From DATCTV01 sp964400685 (GTDB lineage: Bacteria; Desulfobacterota; Desulfomonilia; UBA1062): 25,033 nucleotides of DNA. Under the pieces are notes generated by a model that saw only the letters and a program-made list of their open reading frames with translations, was not told the DNA's origin and searched no databases. The position numbers and the translations under genes were made by a program. This document shows, one piece after another, positions 16,606 through 24,859 of this stretch (within the stretch, counting starts at the first letter, position 1; each line of letters opens with the position of its first letter). The stretch covers positions 1 to 25,033 of the forward strand of contig CAYNVT010000053.1 of the NCBI GenBank assembly GCA_964400685.1, read 5' to 3'.

Positions 16606-17511
16606 ATGCAGGCTAAAACAACGATACTGAGTTTACCTACGGAAGAATTCGTACAACCCGGGACAAGAGCATGCACAGGCTGCGGCCTGGCGATTGCGTA
16701 CAGGATAGGGCTTAAGGCCCTTGGGAAAGACACGATCCTGGTGGTGCCGCCGAGCTGCCTTACCGTGCTTCAGGGCCTCTTTCCTGTCGCCTCGACAAAG
16801 CTCCCCTGCCTTAATGTCACATTCGCTTCTACTGCAGCAGCCTCTTCGGGAATACTGGCGACATTAAGGGCGCTCGGCAAGGATAACGTCAAGGTTGCCG
16901 CCTGGGCAGGCGACGGTGGAACAAGCGATATAGGGCTTCAGGCGCTTTCCGGTGCCGCAGAGAGGGGAGAGAATTTCATATACCTCTGCTACGACAACGA
17001 AGGATATATGAATACCGGTGTGCAGCGCTCTGGGACTACCCCTTTAGGTGCGATAACGGCCAATACGCCTTTCAAGGGAAAGCTTCAGAACAAAAAGGAC
17101 GTCCCGGCAATCATGGCCGCACATAACCTCAGCTATGTGGCCGCGTGTTCCGCCGCCTATCCTCTGGACCTTTATGACAAGATCAAAAAATGCATCGATA
17201 TGCCGGGGACCAAGTATTTTCATATACACATCCCATGCCCGCCGGGATGGGGATTCGATCCGAGGTTCGGGATAAAAATAGGCAGAATGGCAGTTGAAAC
17301 AGGCTATTACGACCTATATGAGGTGGTGAACGGGGAGTTCAAGCTCACTGCCGCTTCCGAAAAGCTGGTGGAAAAACGTAAACTGACGCCTGTAAGGGAT
17401 TATTTCAGGGCGCAGTCAAGGTTCAAGACGCTCACGGAAGATCAGATCTCGGATATCCAGCAGGCAATTGATGCCAAATGGGCCGGGTATTATAAAAAGG
17501 ACGAAGAATAA
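16606..17511 (+). CDS. porB: 2-oxoacid:ferredoxin oxidoreductase, beta subunit
   Basis: The beta subunit (301 residues) binds the diphosphate of thiamine diphosphate with Mg2+ and a [4Fe-4S] cluster. The cluster ligands begin with CTGCG (Cys23, Cys26) and Cys51 (PPSCL), and a later Cys lies in IPCPPGW. The ThDP/Mg motif is GDGGTSDIG (102-110) with YDNEGYMNTG (129-138), matching the PorB pattern. The start follows AGGAG with 7 bases spacing, 10 bases after the alpha stop. It is the last gene of the unit and is followed at once by a strong intrinsic terminator. Confidence 0.95.
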   Translation: MQAKTTILSLPTEEFVQPGTRACTGCGLAIAYRIGLKALGKDTILVVPPSCLTVLQGLFPVASTKLPCLNVTFASTAAASSGILATLRALGKDNVKVAAWAGDGGTSDIGLQALSGAAERGENFIYLCYDNEGYMNTGVQRSGTTPLGAITANTPFKGKLQNKKDVPAIMAAHNLSYVAACSAAYPLDLYDKIKKCIDMPGTKYFHIHIPCPPGWGFDPRFGIKIGRMAVETGYYDLYEVVNGEFKLTAASEKLVEKRKLTPVRDYFRAQSRFKTLTEDQISDIQQAIDAKWAGYYKKDEE

Positions 17512-17537
17512 AAAAACCCGCCATCAGGCGGGTTTTT
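17512..17537 (+). terminator. Intrinsic terminator of the oxidoreductase operon
   Basis: AAAAACCCGCC (17512-17522), loop ATCA, and GGCGGGTTTTT (17527-17537) form a textbook rho-independent terminator starting right after the porB stop codon. Because the stem is flanked by A and T runs on opposite sides, it may also stop minus-strand transcripts coming from the dehydratase gene. Confidence 0.93.
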
Positions 17538-17576
17538 CTTTATAAAGTAAAATCCCTGATTTATTTCTTATCTTTA

Positions 17577-17698
17577 TTCCGTTTTGCATTCAAGATGACG
17601 CCGAGGAGGCAAGGAGGAAGCGACGCAAGCATACTTTGACGTATGCTGAGGAGCATTCCGACACAGCCGACAATGGAAGCGCTTGAATGCGAAACGAA
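17577..17698. repeat. MITE-like repeat, copy B
   Basis: The terminal inverted repeats are TTCCGTTTTGCATTCAAG (17577-17594) and CTTGAATGCGAAACGAA (17682-17698). In inverted orientation, bases 17577-17657 match 24953-25033 of copy C at about 75 of 81 positions. An inner palindrome AGCATAC/GTATGCT lies around 17628-17647. This copy lacks the CCTTCGGCTTGAGGAGCG block found in copies A and C. It fills the space between two convergent operons and ends one base before the dehydratase stop codon. Confidence 0.75.
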
Positions 17699-17699
17699 A

Positions 17700-18680
17700 T
17701 CAGCAGATGGCCGATTTCAGCGTATCCATATTGAGATTGCCTCCCGACATGATCATGACCACCTTCTTGCCTGCAAGCCGGTCCTTTATCTTGGTTGCCG
17801 CCATGATGGAGGCGGCTCCGGCCCCTTCCGCCAGATTGTGCGTTGTATTAAGAGCAAGCATGATGCCTTCAAGGATCTCTTCTTCGCTCAGAAGGATCAC
17901 ATCGTTGATTGTGTCCTTCAGTATTATGTACGGCAGGTTGAATACACTCCTTGACGCAAGCCCGTCCGCAACTGTGTGCGCATCATCCAGTATTATGATC
18001 TCGCCCTTTTTCCATGAGCTGTAGAACGAAGGGGCGTTTCGCGCCTCAACGCCGATTATTTCTATGTCGGGCCTGAAGGCCCGGGCCGTTTTCACCAGAG
18101 ATGCGCAGCCTGCGCCGCCTCCTATCGGACAGATTATCGTGTCGACATCGGGAAGGTCTTCGAGGATTTCGAGGCCCATTGTGGCGAGCCCGTTGAGTAT
18201 CTCAGGTTCGTTTCCCTGCTGGACGTAATAATAGCCTGCGCTGTCCACAAGCTCTTCACAGTAGGACTGGGCATCGTAAAAGTCTTCGCCGTGCACTATG
18301 AGTTCGGCGCCATAGCTTTCAATTGTCCTGTTAATTTCAGGGTTGTTGTTTTCAGGAACGACAACCGTGCATGGCACATGGGAAAACTGGCCGGCCCATG
18401 CCATTGCAAGTCCGTGGTTGCCCCTTGTCGCTACGAGAATACCGTTCTCAAGTTCTTCCTTTGACATATGGTGGTAGAAATTGAGTGCCCCTCGTATTTT
18501 GAATGATCCGGTCGGATTATGATTTTCATGTTTTATGTAAGCCTCACAGCCTATAAGTCTTGAAAGTTCGGAATAGCAGATAAGGTTAGTCCTGTTAAGG
18601 TATCTGTAAATAACGGACCTGGCCATTAAAGCCCTTGTCAGGTTCACCTGTTCACTCAACGCTTCGTACTTTTTTATCAT
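17700..18680 (-). CDS. Threonine/serine dehydratase, PLP enzyme
   Basis: This 326-residue fold-type II PLP enzyme has the length of the catabolic, regulatory-domain-free threonine dehydratases. HENHNPTGSFKIRGA places the PLP-binding lysine at Lys61, ATRGNHGLAMAWAG (84-97) is the substrate loop, GGGAG (187-191) binds the PLP phosphate, and SGGNLN near the C-terminus holds the serine that contacts the PLP ring nitrogen. The product would be 2-oxobutyrate from threonine or pyruvate from serine. Usual family members have S-GNHAQG in the substrate loop; here it is TRGNHGLA, so another beta-hydroxy or beta-substituted amino acid is possible. A strong GGGAGGA site supports the ATG. It lies 25 bases after the SH3 gene and convergent to the 2-oxoacid oxidoreductase operon. 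Confidence 0.9.
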   Translation of the reverse strand: MIKKYEALSEQVNLTRALMARSVIYRYLNRTNLICYSELSRLIGCEAYIKHENHNPTGSFKIRGALNFYHHMSKEELENGILVATRGNHGLAMAWAGQFSHVPCTVVVPENNNPEINRTIESYGAELIVHGEDFYDAQSYCEELVDSAGYYYVQQGNEPEILNGLATMGLEILEDLPDVDTIICPIGGGAGCASLVKTARAFRPDIEIIGVEARNAPSFYSSWKKGEIIILDDAHTVADGLASRSVFNLPYIILKDTINDVILLSEEEILEGIMLALNTTHNLAEGAGAASIMAATKIKDRLAGKKVVMIMSGGNLNMDTLKSAIC

Positions 18681-18705
18681 TCAGTCCTCCCTCCCTGATA
18701 ATGAA

Positions 18706-19380
18706 TCAAAGTCTGTAGCCCGTCTGTCTGGATTTGCCCTTTAAAAGGTTTATTGCAAAACCCAGTACCAAACCTAATATAATAAATCCGCCGCCGATAA
18801 GAGTAAATTTTACCCTTTCGGATAGTTTGAGTTCCCTGTTCTCCTTTGCGAGTTCCTCAATCTGCTTTGACTTCAGCTTGTCCGTCTCGGTAAGCTTGTT
18901 GTATGACTGCTCGAGATTAAGGTAATCGCTCGAGGCATCCTTAAGCTTCTGGAAGGAGTTTTTTTCCTTTTGAATCTCGAGAGCTGACCTGCTCAGTTTA
19001 TATTTAAGTTCGCGGTTTTCCTTTTCAAGCGTCTTGTTCGTTTCCTGAAACATCCTCACAGAATCGTTCTGAGAGGCGATCTTTGCATTGAGCTGCTCTA
19101 TGATAAGACTCCTCGGGGATTCGTTTGTGAGATTAGATACGGATGCCCAGCCCTCTATGCCTTTCGGGGTCACCACCTTTACCCAGTTCCCGGACTGGTC
19201 CCTCACCTCAAGGTAGTCATCGGAACTGGCATAACCCGCGGCAGGAGAAGAGTCGCCGGGGTATTTCTTTAATGTAAGAGTTACGCGCTCCTTCACGTAA
19301 TAGCCTTTGGCTTCGAGCATGCTGCTGGGTATTACGAAAAGGACCGCTGCAATAAATATCAGGATTAAGGTTTTTCTCAT
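18706..19380 (-). CDS. SH3/coiled-coil inner-membrane protein, TIGR04211-like
   Basis: This is a 224-residue protein with the YgiM/TIGR04211 architecture: signal peptide (1-24), bacterial SH3 domain (about 27-85, YYVKERVTLTLKKYPGDSS...WVKVVTPKGIEGWAS), a long heptad-rich coiled coil (about 93-188), and a C-terminal membrane segment (FTLIGGGFIILGLVLGFAINLL, about 193-214) with a basic tail. It probably sits in the inner membrane facing the periplasm and binds the cell wall, though its partner is unknown. The ATG overlaps the stop of the upstream phosphomutase gene by one base (TAATG), so translation is coupled. It is the middle gene of a three-gene operon. Confidence 0.88.
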   Translation of the reverse strand: MRKTLILIFIAAVLFVIPSSMLEAKGYYVKERVTLTLKKYPGDSSPAAGYASSDDYLEVRDQSGNWVKVVTPKGIEGWASVSNLTNESPRSLIIEQLNAKIASQNDSVRMFQETNKTLEKENRELKYKLSRSALEIQKEKNSFQKLKDASSDYLNLEQSYNKLTETDKLKSKQIEELAKENRELKLSERVKFTLIGGGFIILGLVLGFAINLLKGKSRQTGYRL

Positions 19381-20741
19381 TATTGTTTCAGTCCCCTGAT
19401 TATTTCTTCAAGCTTAGTCCGTGTATCCGATTCGAGACCATCAAGATGTTCTTTCGTATCCGCCTCGAATCTTAAAACAATTACAGGCTGGGTATTTGAA
19501 GGCCTTGCCAGCCCCCAGCCTCTTTTATCCTCAAAACGCACGCCGTCGATATCAATGCATGAGGGATATTTTGTCTTTGCATAGCATGTAAACTCTTCGA
19601 CCGCCTTAAATTTTATTTCATCAGGACAAAGGAAGCGGATTTCAGGGGTATTATGCATCACAGGCAGACTATCGAAAACATCCTGCGCTACGGGTGCATT
19701 CGAAAGGACTTCTACAAGCCTCGCTGCAGCATAAATGCCGTCATCAAAGCCGTACCATCTGTCTTTAAAAAATATGTGTCCGCTCATCTCTCCTGCAAGG
19801 GCTGCGCCCTCTTCTTTCAACCGCGCCTTCATGAGAGAATGTCCAACCTTTCCCATGATCGGGATTCCTTTTGAGGCCTGAATCCTGTCAAAGAGAACCT
19901 TTGAGCACTTCACCTCTCCGATTATCTTTTCGCCGGGCTTTTCCTTAAGTATGGCTTCAGCCAGGACGGCCGTTATCATATCCCCGTAAACAACGTTGCC
20001 CGAGGCGTCCACAACGCCTATGCGGTCGGCGTCACCGTCAAGGCCTATGCCTATATCGGCGCCTGTTTCAAGGACCTTACGCCTGAGCATTTCCACGCCT
20101 TCGGCTATGGTCGGGTCAGGGTGATGGTTGGGGAAATTGCCGTCAGGTTCAAGGCATATGCCGGTTATATCCATACCCAGCCTTTCAAGTACACTCATGG
20201 CGGGTCTTCCCCCTGCTCCGTTGCCCGGGTCGAGTACGATCTTGAGTTTATTGGGACAGGCCCTTATGCGTGAAACGATGTCTTTTATATATTCGGGGAT
20301 AAGGTCATAAGAGGAGGCAATACCCTTTCCCGTAACCTTTGTCCCCTTTTCGATATAAGCCCTGATCTTCTGAATTTCGCTGCCGTATATGGTTGTCTTT
20401 CCAAGGGCTATCTTGAATCCGTTATTGTCAGGCGGGTTGTGCGACCCTGTGATAGCAACGCCGCCGTCAAGGCCAAGCCTGAAAAGTGCGAAATACATAA
20501 CCGGCGTCGGTACAAGACCGATGTCCATGACATCGATGCCGCTTGCGGTTATGTTGTCGACCATTATTTTCTTGAAGCGCGGTGAACTCAGGCGGGCGTC
20601 CATTCCCACCACGATCTTTTTTACGCCGTGATCAGTCCAGTATGCGCCAAGTGCGGTTGCAAGCCTTGATACGAAATCATCATCAAGGTCTTTATCGACG
20701 ATGCCTCTTATATCATATTCTCTGAACACCTGTGGATTCAT
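19380..20741 (-). CDS. Phosphomannomutase/phosphoglucomutase
   Basis: This member of the alpha-D-phosphohexomutase superfamily interconverts mannose-6-P and mannose-1-P (or the glucose forms) for nucleotide-sugar and polysaccharide synthesis. The phosphoserine loop is TGSHNPP with Ser101 (453-residue form: Ser100), the metal loop DGDADR is at about 236-241, the sugar-binding GEMSGH at 318-323, and the phosphate-binding RPSNTQP near the C-terminus. The length is normal. Two ATGs stand side by side; GGAGG is only 1 base from the outer one (20744) and 4 bases from the inner, so I take 20741. Its 3' end overlaps the SH3 gene by one base. Confidence 0.93.
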   Translation of the reverse strand: MNPQVFREYDIRGIVDKDLDDDFVSRLATALGAYWTDHGVKKIVVGMDARLSSPRFKKIMVDNITASGIDVMDIGLVPTPVMYFALFRLGLDGGVAITGSHNPPDNNGFKIALGKTTIYGSEIQKIRAYIEKGTKVTGKGIASSYDLIPEYIKDIVSRIRACPNKLKIVLDPGNGAGGRPAMSVLERLGMDITGICLEPDGNFPNHHPDPTIAEGVEMLRRKVLETGADIGIGLDGDADRIGVVDASGNVVYGDMITAVLAEAILKEKPGEKIIGEVKCSKVLFDRIQASKGIPIMGKVGHSLMKARLKEEGAALAGEMSGHIFFKDRWYGFDDGIYAAARLVEVLSNAPVAQDVFDSLPVMHNTPEIRFLCPDEIKFKAVEEFTCYAKTKYPSCIDIDGVRFEDKRGWGLARPSNTQPVIVLRFEADTKEHLDGLESDTRTKLEEIIRGLKQ

Positions 20742-20830
20742 CATGCCTCCGAATTCTTACGCCGATGTCTTTTTTAAATAAAGGGGAGATGAGAGTCAAT
20801 GTCAAATGAAAAGGGTTTTATAAGAGACCT

Positions 20831-20856
20831 GGCTGATAGCTGATAAGCTGATAAGC
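20831..20856. repeat. Short tandem repeat GCTGATAA-type
   Basis: About three imperfect head-to-tail units of GCTGATA(A) lie in the divergent spacer between the phosphomutase and the radical SAM gene. Similar words (AGCTAATAAGCTGTTAAG) occur inside repeat copy A. No other feature is obvious in the 20742-20920 spacer, which must hold the promoters for both sides. Confidence 0.4.
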
Positions 20857-20920
20857 AAAACCAAAGGCTATGCAGTAAACAAAACTTGACATTGCGGGGT
20901 TTTGCATCTCTTATCCGCTC

Positions 20921-22447
20921 ATGAACGTGTTGCTCATATATCCGCCTGTAGCGAAGCCTTCCGAACCACCGGCAGGCATTGCCAGAATCGCCGGTTTTCT
21001 CAAGGATAATGATATCAATGTTAAGACAATCGACGCATCCCTTCACGGTCTTCTTTATCTTATGAACCCGGAAGGCCTCCCGGATGACACCTGGACGTCA
21101 AGGGCGTCAGGCAGGCTTCAAAAGAATCTGGCCGCATTGAGAAATATGGCCGCTTATCAGAACCCCGGCAGATACACGCAGGCGGTAACGGAGATAGAAA
21201 GGGTGTTATGGGCTTCAGGCAAGAGGATATCTGCCGGTTCAACCGTCAGCCTTGCGGATTATCATGATAAAAACATTCTGCCTGTAAGGAGCGCCGACCT
21301 GCTTGTTACCGCAGAACAGCCGGAGAAAAACCCGGTTTTCGGATATTATTCCCGTAAGATCATCCCCTTTATCGAAAAGGAATCGCCTGATATTGTGGGC
21401 CTGTCCGTCAATTATCTCAGTCAGGCCATATGCGCATTTGCCCTGGCCGGCCTCATCAGAAGACTTTTCCCCTCTATGCGTATAATACTGGGAGGGGGGC
21501 TAGTCACAGCATGGAAAGGCCTTCCTGGCTGGAAAAACCCTTTCGAAGGACTTATCGATGATGTGGTTTCAGGCAGCGGCGAGAGGTTCTTCACAGATAT
21601 CTTAAAGCTCAAAGGCAATCAGAATAAGATCGGATACAGCTATCATTATTCAAAAGAAGACCTGCCTCAATATCTTTCCCCGGTCTCGATAATCCCCATT
21701 GCCGCATCATCCGCCTGCTACTGGAACAGGTGCTCTTTCTGCCAGGAGAAGGCAACCGCAACAGAGAGCTTCTCATGCTCTTCTGTTCCTGCACTCAAAT
21801 CCATTTCATCAATTACGAATGAATATTCCCCGGGTCTCATTCATTTTGTTGACAGCACCGTTCCCCCAGCCTTTTTAAAGAAGCTTGCTGCAAATCCTCC
21901 GGGTGTGCCCTGGTACGGCTTTGCCAGAGTGAGCCAGGAGCTTGCCGAGAAGGATTTCTGCGAAGCCCTCAGACGCTCCGGCTGCAGGATGCTCAAGCTG
22001 GGCATAGAGTCGGGCGATCAGGCCGTGCTGGATGCGCTTGATAAGGGAATCGATATCGGCCTTGCGGCTCATGCGCTCAAGGTTTTGAAAAGCTCCGGCA
22101 TCGCCACCTATATTTATCTCCTGTTCGGTACCCCGCCGGAAGACGGCGGATCTGCCCTTAAGACACTCGATTTCGTCAGGGAGAATGCGGCCTCCATCGA
22201 TTTCATAAACGCCGCGATCTTCAACCTGCCCGCTGTCTGTGCACATGAGCCAGGCATATCCGTGAGGGATTTCTATGAAGGCGACCTGGGCCTCTACAGG
22301 GATTTCATCCATCCGAAAGGCTGGGACAGGAAAAAGGCAAGGGAATTCATTGACAGGGAATTTAAGAGGGACGCCACAGTTTCGGCAATCCTGAGAAGAA
22401 CGCCGAAAACATTCACATCAAATCATGCGCCGCTCTTTTTTCTGTGA
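20921..22447 (+). CDS. B12-binding-type radical SAM protein
   Basis: This 508-residue protein has a Rossmann-like cobalamin-binding-type N-terminal domain (MNVLLIYPPVAKPSEPPAGIARIAGFLKDND and DIVGLSVNYLSQ...RIILGGGLVT, to about 225) and a radical SAM core from about 255. The cluster motif is ACYWNRCSFC: Cys266-x4-Cys271-x2-Cys274, one residue longer than the classical Cx3Cx2C. Later motifs fit the fold: HFVDSTVPP, LKLGIESGDQAVLDALDKG (typical of B12-radical SAM proteins) and YIYLLFGTPPE. No DxHxxG motif of B12-base-off binding is obvious, so cobalamin binding is not certain. The insertion at about 45-145 is unusual in length. The reaction is unknown; candidates are methylation or RiPP/lipid modification. 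It overlaps the convergent cyclase gene by 25 bases. Confidence 0.85.
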   Translation: MNVLLIYPPVAKPSEPPAGIARIAGFLKDNDINVKTIDASLHGLLYLMNPEGLPDDTWTSRASGRLQKNLAALRNMAAYQNPGRYTQAVTEIERVLWASGKRISAGSTVSLADYHDKNILPVRSADLLVTAEQPEKNPVFGYYSRKIIPFIEKESPDIVGLSVNYLSQAICAFALAGLIRRLFPSMRIILGGGLVTAWKGLPGWKNPFEGLIDDVVSGSGERFFTDILKLKGNQNKIGYSYHYSKEDLPQYLSPVSIIPIAASSACYWNRCSFCQEKATATESFSCSSVPALKSISSITNEYSPGLIHFVDSTVPPAFLKKLAANPPGVPWYGFARVSQELAEKDFCEALRRSGCRMLKLGIESGDQAVLDALDKGIDIGLAAHALKVLKSSGIATYIYLLFGTPPEDGGSALKTLDFVRENAASIDFINAAIFNLPAVCAHEPGISVRDFYEGDLGLYRDFIHPKGWDRKKAREFIDREFKRDATVSAILRRTPKTFTSNHAPLFFL

Positions 22448-23487
22448 TAGCGACCCTCGGGCCTCTTTTCCTTTGCAATATAAAGCCTTTCATCGGCCTT
22501 TTTGATGAGGGCAACCGGGTCGCTTACTCCGTCGTCGCCGACAGCCGAGATGCCATAGGTGAACTGGGCCAGTATCCTGTCTCCTCTGAAATTAAGGCTG
22601 TTTTCATTGAAATATTCCTTGACTCTTATTATGAATTTTTCCGCTTCCACAACCGACGTCCCCGGCAATATGATCACAAACTCGTCGCCTGCGAAGCGCG
22701 CAATTATGTCGCTCTCTCTGGCCATTTCGGACAGACTCGTCGCAACGAATTTAAGCAGGTCGTCTCCGTAGTCATGCCCGTATGTGTCGTTTACTTTTTT
22801 AAAATGGTCGAGGTCTATGAAGATAAGCGACATCGGCAGGAGATATCGTTTGGCTCTTCCGAACTCGCGTTTGAGAACGTTTTCCATGGCCCTGCGGTTG
22901 AGGAGCCCGGTAAGCGGGTCTTTAAAGGCAAGAGTATTCAGCTCCTCATGGGCGGCGACATTGGAAAGGCATATGGAAACTATCATGCCGAGCTGCTCTA
23001 AAAAACCGGTATCGATCCCCGGCTGATAGCGCTCGGGTGATGTGTCGGCAAAATTGAGGCTTCCGGCCGGTTTGCCGTCGAATGTTATCGGAACCATAGC
23101 AAAGGACCTGAAAGGAATCTTTTGGCCGAAAGGCAGCAGATTTCTGTATATTTCGAGATCTGAATTTGCGAGCCTTGGTTTGTGTGAACCGTCCGTTATT
23201 TGAAGAAAGGCTTCGCGGTCGATGAAATTGAGGTGCATTAAAAAATCTTCCGATGCGATAAAGGTCTTTACAAGCCGGGTCACCCTGCCCGATGTTATAA
23301 GGGAGACCCATACATAAGGGACCTTGAACCTTTCCTCGATGCCCTTTAAAAGCCTGTCGAAAAAGTCTTTAAAATTGTGGATAGAGAGCACGCTTGTCTG
23401 AAGCTCGAAAAACTGGTGCGCAATTCTCTCATTCTCATTGAGCCTTTCAATCAGTGCGTCCCATTCGTGTCCGGTCATATGCCGCAT
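22423..23487 (-). CDS. Diguanylate cyclase with GAF/DUF484-type sensor domain
   Basis: This protein makes c-di-GMP from two GTP. The start is taken at 23487 (354 residues) because CAGGAG lies 6 bases upstream; an upstream in-frame TTG at 23544 has no such site. The N-terminal helix is followed by a GAF/DUF484-like domain (about 35-180, ending IPFRSFAMVPITFDGKPAGSLNFAD). The GGDEF domain follows, with DPLTGLLNRRAME, FIDLDHFKKVNDTYGHDYGDDLL and the active-site variant AGDEF (266-270). RESD (257-260), five residues ahead, is an intact inhibitory I-site, so product feedback is expected. No membrane segment is seen, so it is cytoplasmic. It could feed the PilZ protein at 13049. Confidence 0.93.
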   Translation of the reverse strand: MRHMTGHEWDALIERLNENERIAHQFFELQTSVLSIHNFKDFFDRLLKGIEERFKVPYVWVSLITSGRVTRLVKTFIASEDFLMHLNFIDREAFLQITDGSHKPRLANSDLEIYRNLLPFGQKIPFRSFAMVPITFDGKPAGSLNFADTSPERYQPGIDTGFLEQLGMIVSICLSNVAAHEELNTLAFKDPLTGLLNRRAMENVLKREFGRAKRYLLPMSLIFIDLDHFKKVNDTYGHDYGDDLLKFVATSLSEMARESDIIARFAGDEFVIILPGTSVVEAEKFIIRVKEYFNENSLNFRGDRILAQFTYGISAVGDDGVSDPVALIKKADERLYIAKEKRPEGRYHRKKSGA

Positions 23488-23604
23488 TGTTGTCTCCTGA
23501 AACGCTTTACGGTATTTCAGGAGTATATCTTGAATGCTCTTCAATGTTGATGCGGCGGTTTCATCATGCTATTCTTTCAGAACCCAATAATGGAGGTAAC
23601 AAAC

Positions 23605-24852
23605 ATGTTTGATTTCATAATGGATGAAGACCGTATTAAGCTTAGAGACGAGGCGAGGGCGTTCACAAAATGGATTCCGAAGCAGCTGATACTTGATATG
23701 GATGCCGAAAAGATACAGTTCCCTCATGAATACCTTCTTGAAGCGGGCAGGCGGAATCTTCTGGGGATAAGGATTGCAAAACAATACGGCGGCCGGGGAC
23801 TCGGCTGGGTCGATGACGGAATAGTGGCCGAAGAGATAGGTGTTGCAAGCTATTCGTTGGCCTGTCTATGGGGCGTGGGCGCAGACATAGTTGCCGAAGC
23901 CATATGCGAATACGGCAGCGAGAAGCTGAAGCAGGAAGTCGTTGTCCCGCTGCTTGCAGGAAAAGTCTACGCAGCAGAGGGGCTTACCGAACCCAGGGGA
24001 GGCTCCGACTTCTTCGGAGCGACCACAAAAGCCGTAAAGGACGGAAACGGCTACAGGCTCACAGGCCAGAAGCGCTTCATCGTAGGCGGAGAAGGAGCGG
24101 ACTATTTCCTCATATATGCTAAAACTGACGAGGCTGCTCCAGCGCATAAGTCGCTAACCGCATTTATTGTGCCCAGGACCGAGGGTCTGGAGACAAAATA
24201 CATATACGGGCTTATGGGTGTGCGCGGAGGCGGTGCGGCGAGGCTCGTGCTCAAGGATGTCTATGTACCGGAGGATAACATACTGGGCGGGCTCAACAAC
24301 GGCTTCGAGGTGTTTCAGCGCATGATGATTCCGGAGCGGCTCGGAACGGCGTCCATGACCATAGGGAGCGTCCGTCCGGCGGTAGAGATCGCTACGAAAT
24401 ACACGAGCAAGAGGAAGGCCTTCGGATTCGCCATTCAGAATTTCCAGGCTGTCGGTTTCAAGGTGGCCGATGCGGTCATGCTGCTGGATGCCGCACGTTC
24501 AATGTGCTATACGACCGCGCTTGCCATAGATTCCGGCAAGGTGACGCCGGGCCGTGCAAGGCGGATGGTCTCGCAGTCGAAGAAGTTCGTGACCGAAAGC
24601 TGCTGGGAGGCCGTTAACAACGCCATGCAAGTCATGGGCGGCATAGGCTATACCAATGTCTATCCGATTGAGAGGATGCTCAGGGATATGAGATTATCGA
24701 TGATCTGGGTCGGAACGAACGAGATCATGCAGTACATCATCCAGACCGAGTGGTATAAGGAATACTGGAAGTTGGTGTCGAAGGTAGACCAGCGGGATGT
24801 AGAATCTGATGCGCTTAATTCTGACGCGGAGGAAGAAAAAGTCTACGAATAG
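23605..24852 (+). CDS. Acyl-CoA dehydrogenase
   Basis: This FAD-dependent acyl-CoA dehydrogenase (415 residues) makes the 2,3-enoyl-CoA in fatty-acid or amino-acid breakdown. The start at 23605 is chosen for GGAGGT 7 bases upstream, in preference to the ATG at 23566. Visible are AEGLTEPRGGSDFFG (FAD/substrate loop), RYK-type KRKAFGFAIQNFQ, MQVMGGIGYTNVYPIERMLRDMR and the C-terminal IWVGTNEIMQ. Where MCAD-type enzymes have the catalytic Glu (IYEGT), this protein has Val369. Glu244 in IPERLG lies where isovaleryl-CoA and long-chain enzymes carry their base, so activity is likely retained. No neighbouring ETF or CoA ligase gene is in the window. Confidence 0.93.
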   Translation: MFDFIMDEDRIKLRDEARAFTKWIPKQLILDMDAEKIQFPHEYLLEAGRRNLLGIRIAKQYGGRGLGWVDDGIVAEEIGVASYSLACLWGVGADIVAEAICEYGSEKLKQEVVVPLLAGKVYAAEGLTEPRGGSDFFGATTKAVKDGNGYRLTGQKRFIVGGEGADYFLIYAKTDEAAPAHKSLTAFIVPRTEGLETKYIYGLMGVRGGGAARLVLKDVYVPEDNILGGLNNGFEVFQRMMIPERLGTASMTIGSVRPAVEIATKYTSKRKAFGFAIQNFQAVGFKVADAVMLLDAARSMCYTTALAIDSGKVTPGRARRMVSQSKKFVTESCWEAVNNAMQVMGGIGYTNVYPIERMLRDMRLSMIWVGTNEIMQYIIQTEWYKEYWKLVSKVDQRDVESDALNSDAEEEKVYE

Positions 24853-24859
24853 CATTTGA

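Noticed and set aside
20831..20856. GCTGATAA repeats as a CRISPR or iteron array
   Set aside because: Only about three short imperfect units, no spacers, and no replication or cas genes nearby.
22444..23001. Plus-strand frame of 185 codons opposite the diguanylate cyclase
   Set aside because: The GGDEF and GAF motifs on the other strand are unmistakable, and this frame has no family features.
23488..23544. TTG start extending the cyclase by 19 residues
   Set aside because: No ribosome-binding site ahead of the TTG, whereas CAGGAG is placed 6 bases before the ATG at 23487.
23566..23604. Upstream start of the acyl-CoA dehydrogenase (MLFFQNPIMEVTN)
   Set aside because: The GGAGGT ribosome-binding site lies inside this extension and is correctly spaced for the ATG at 23605.
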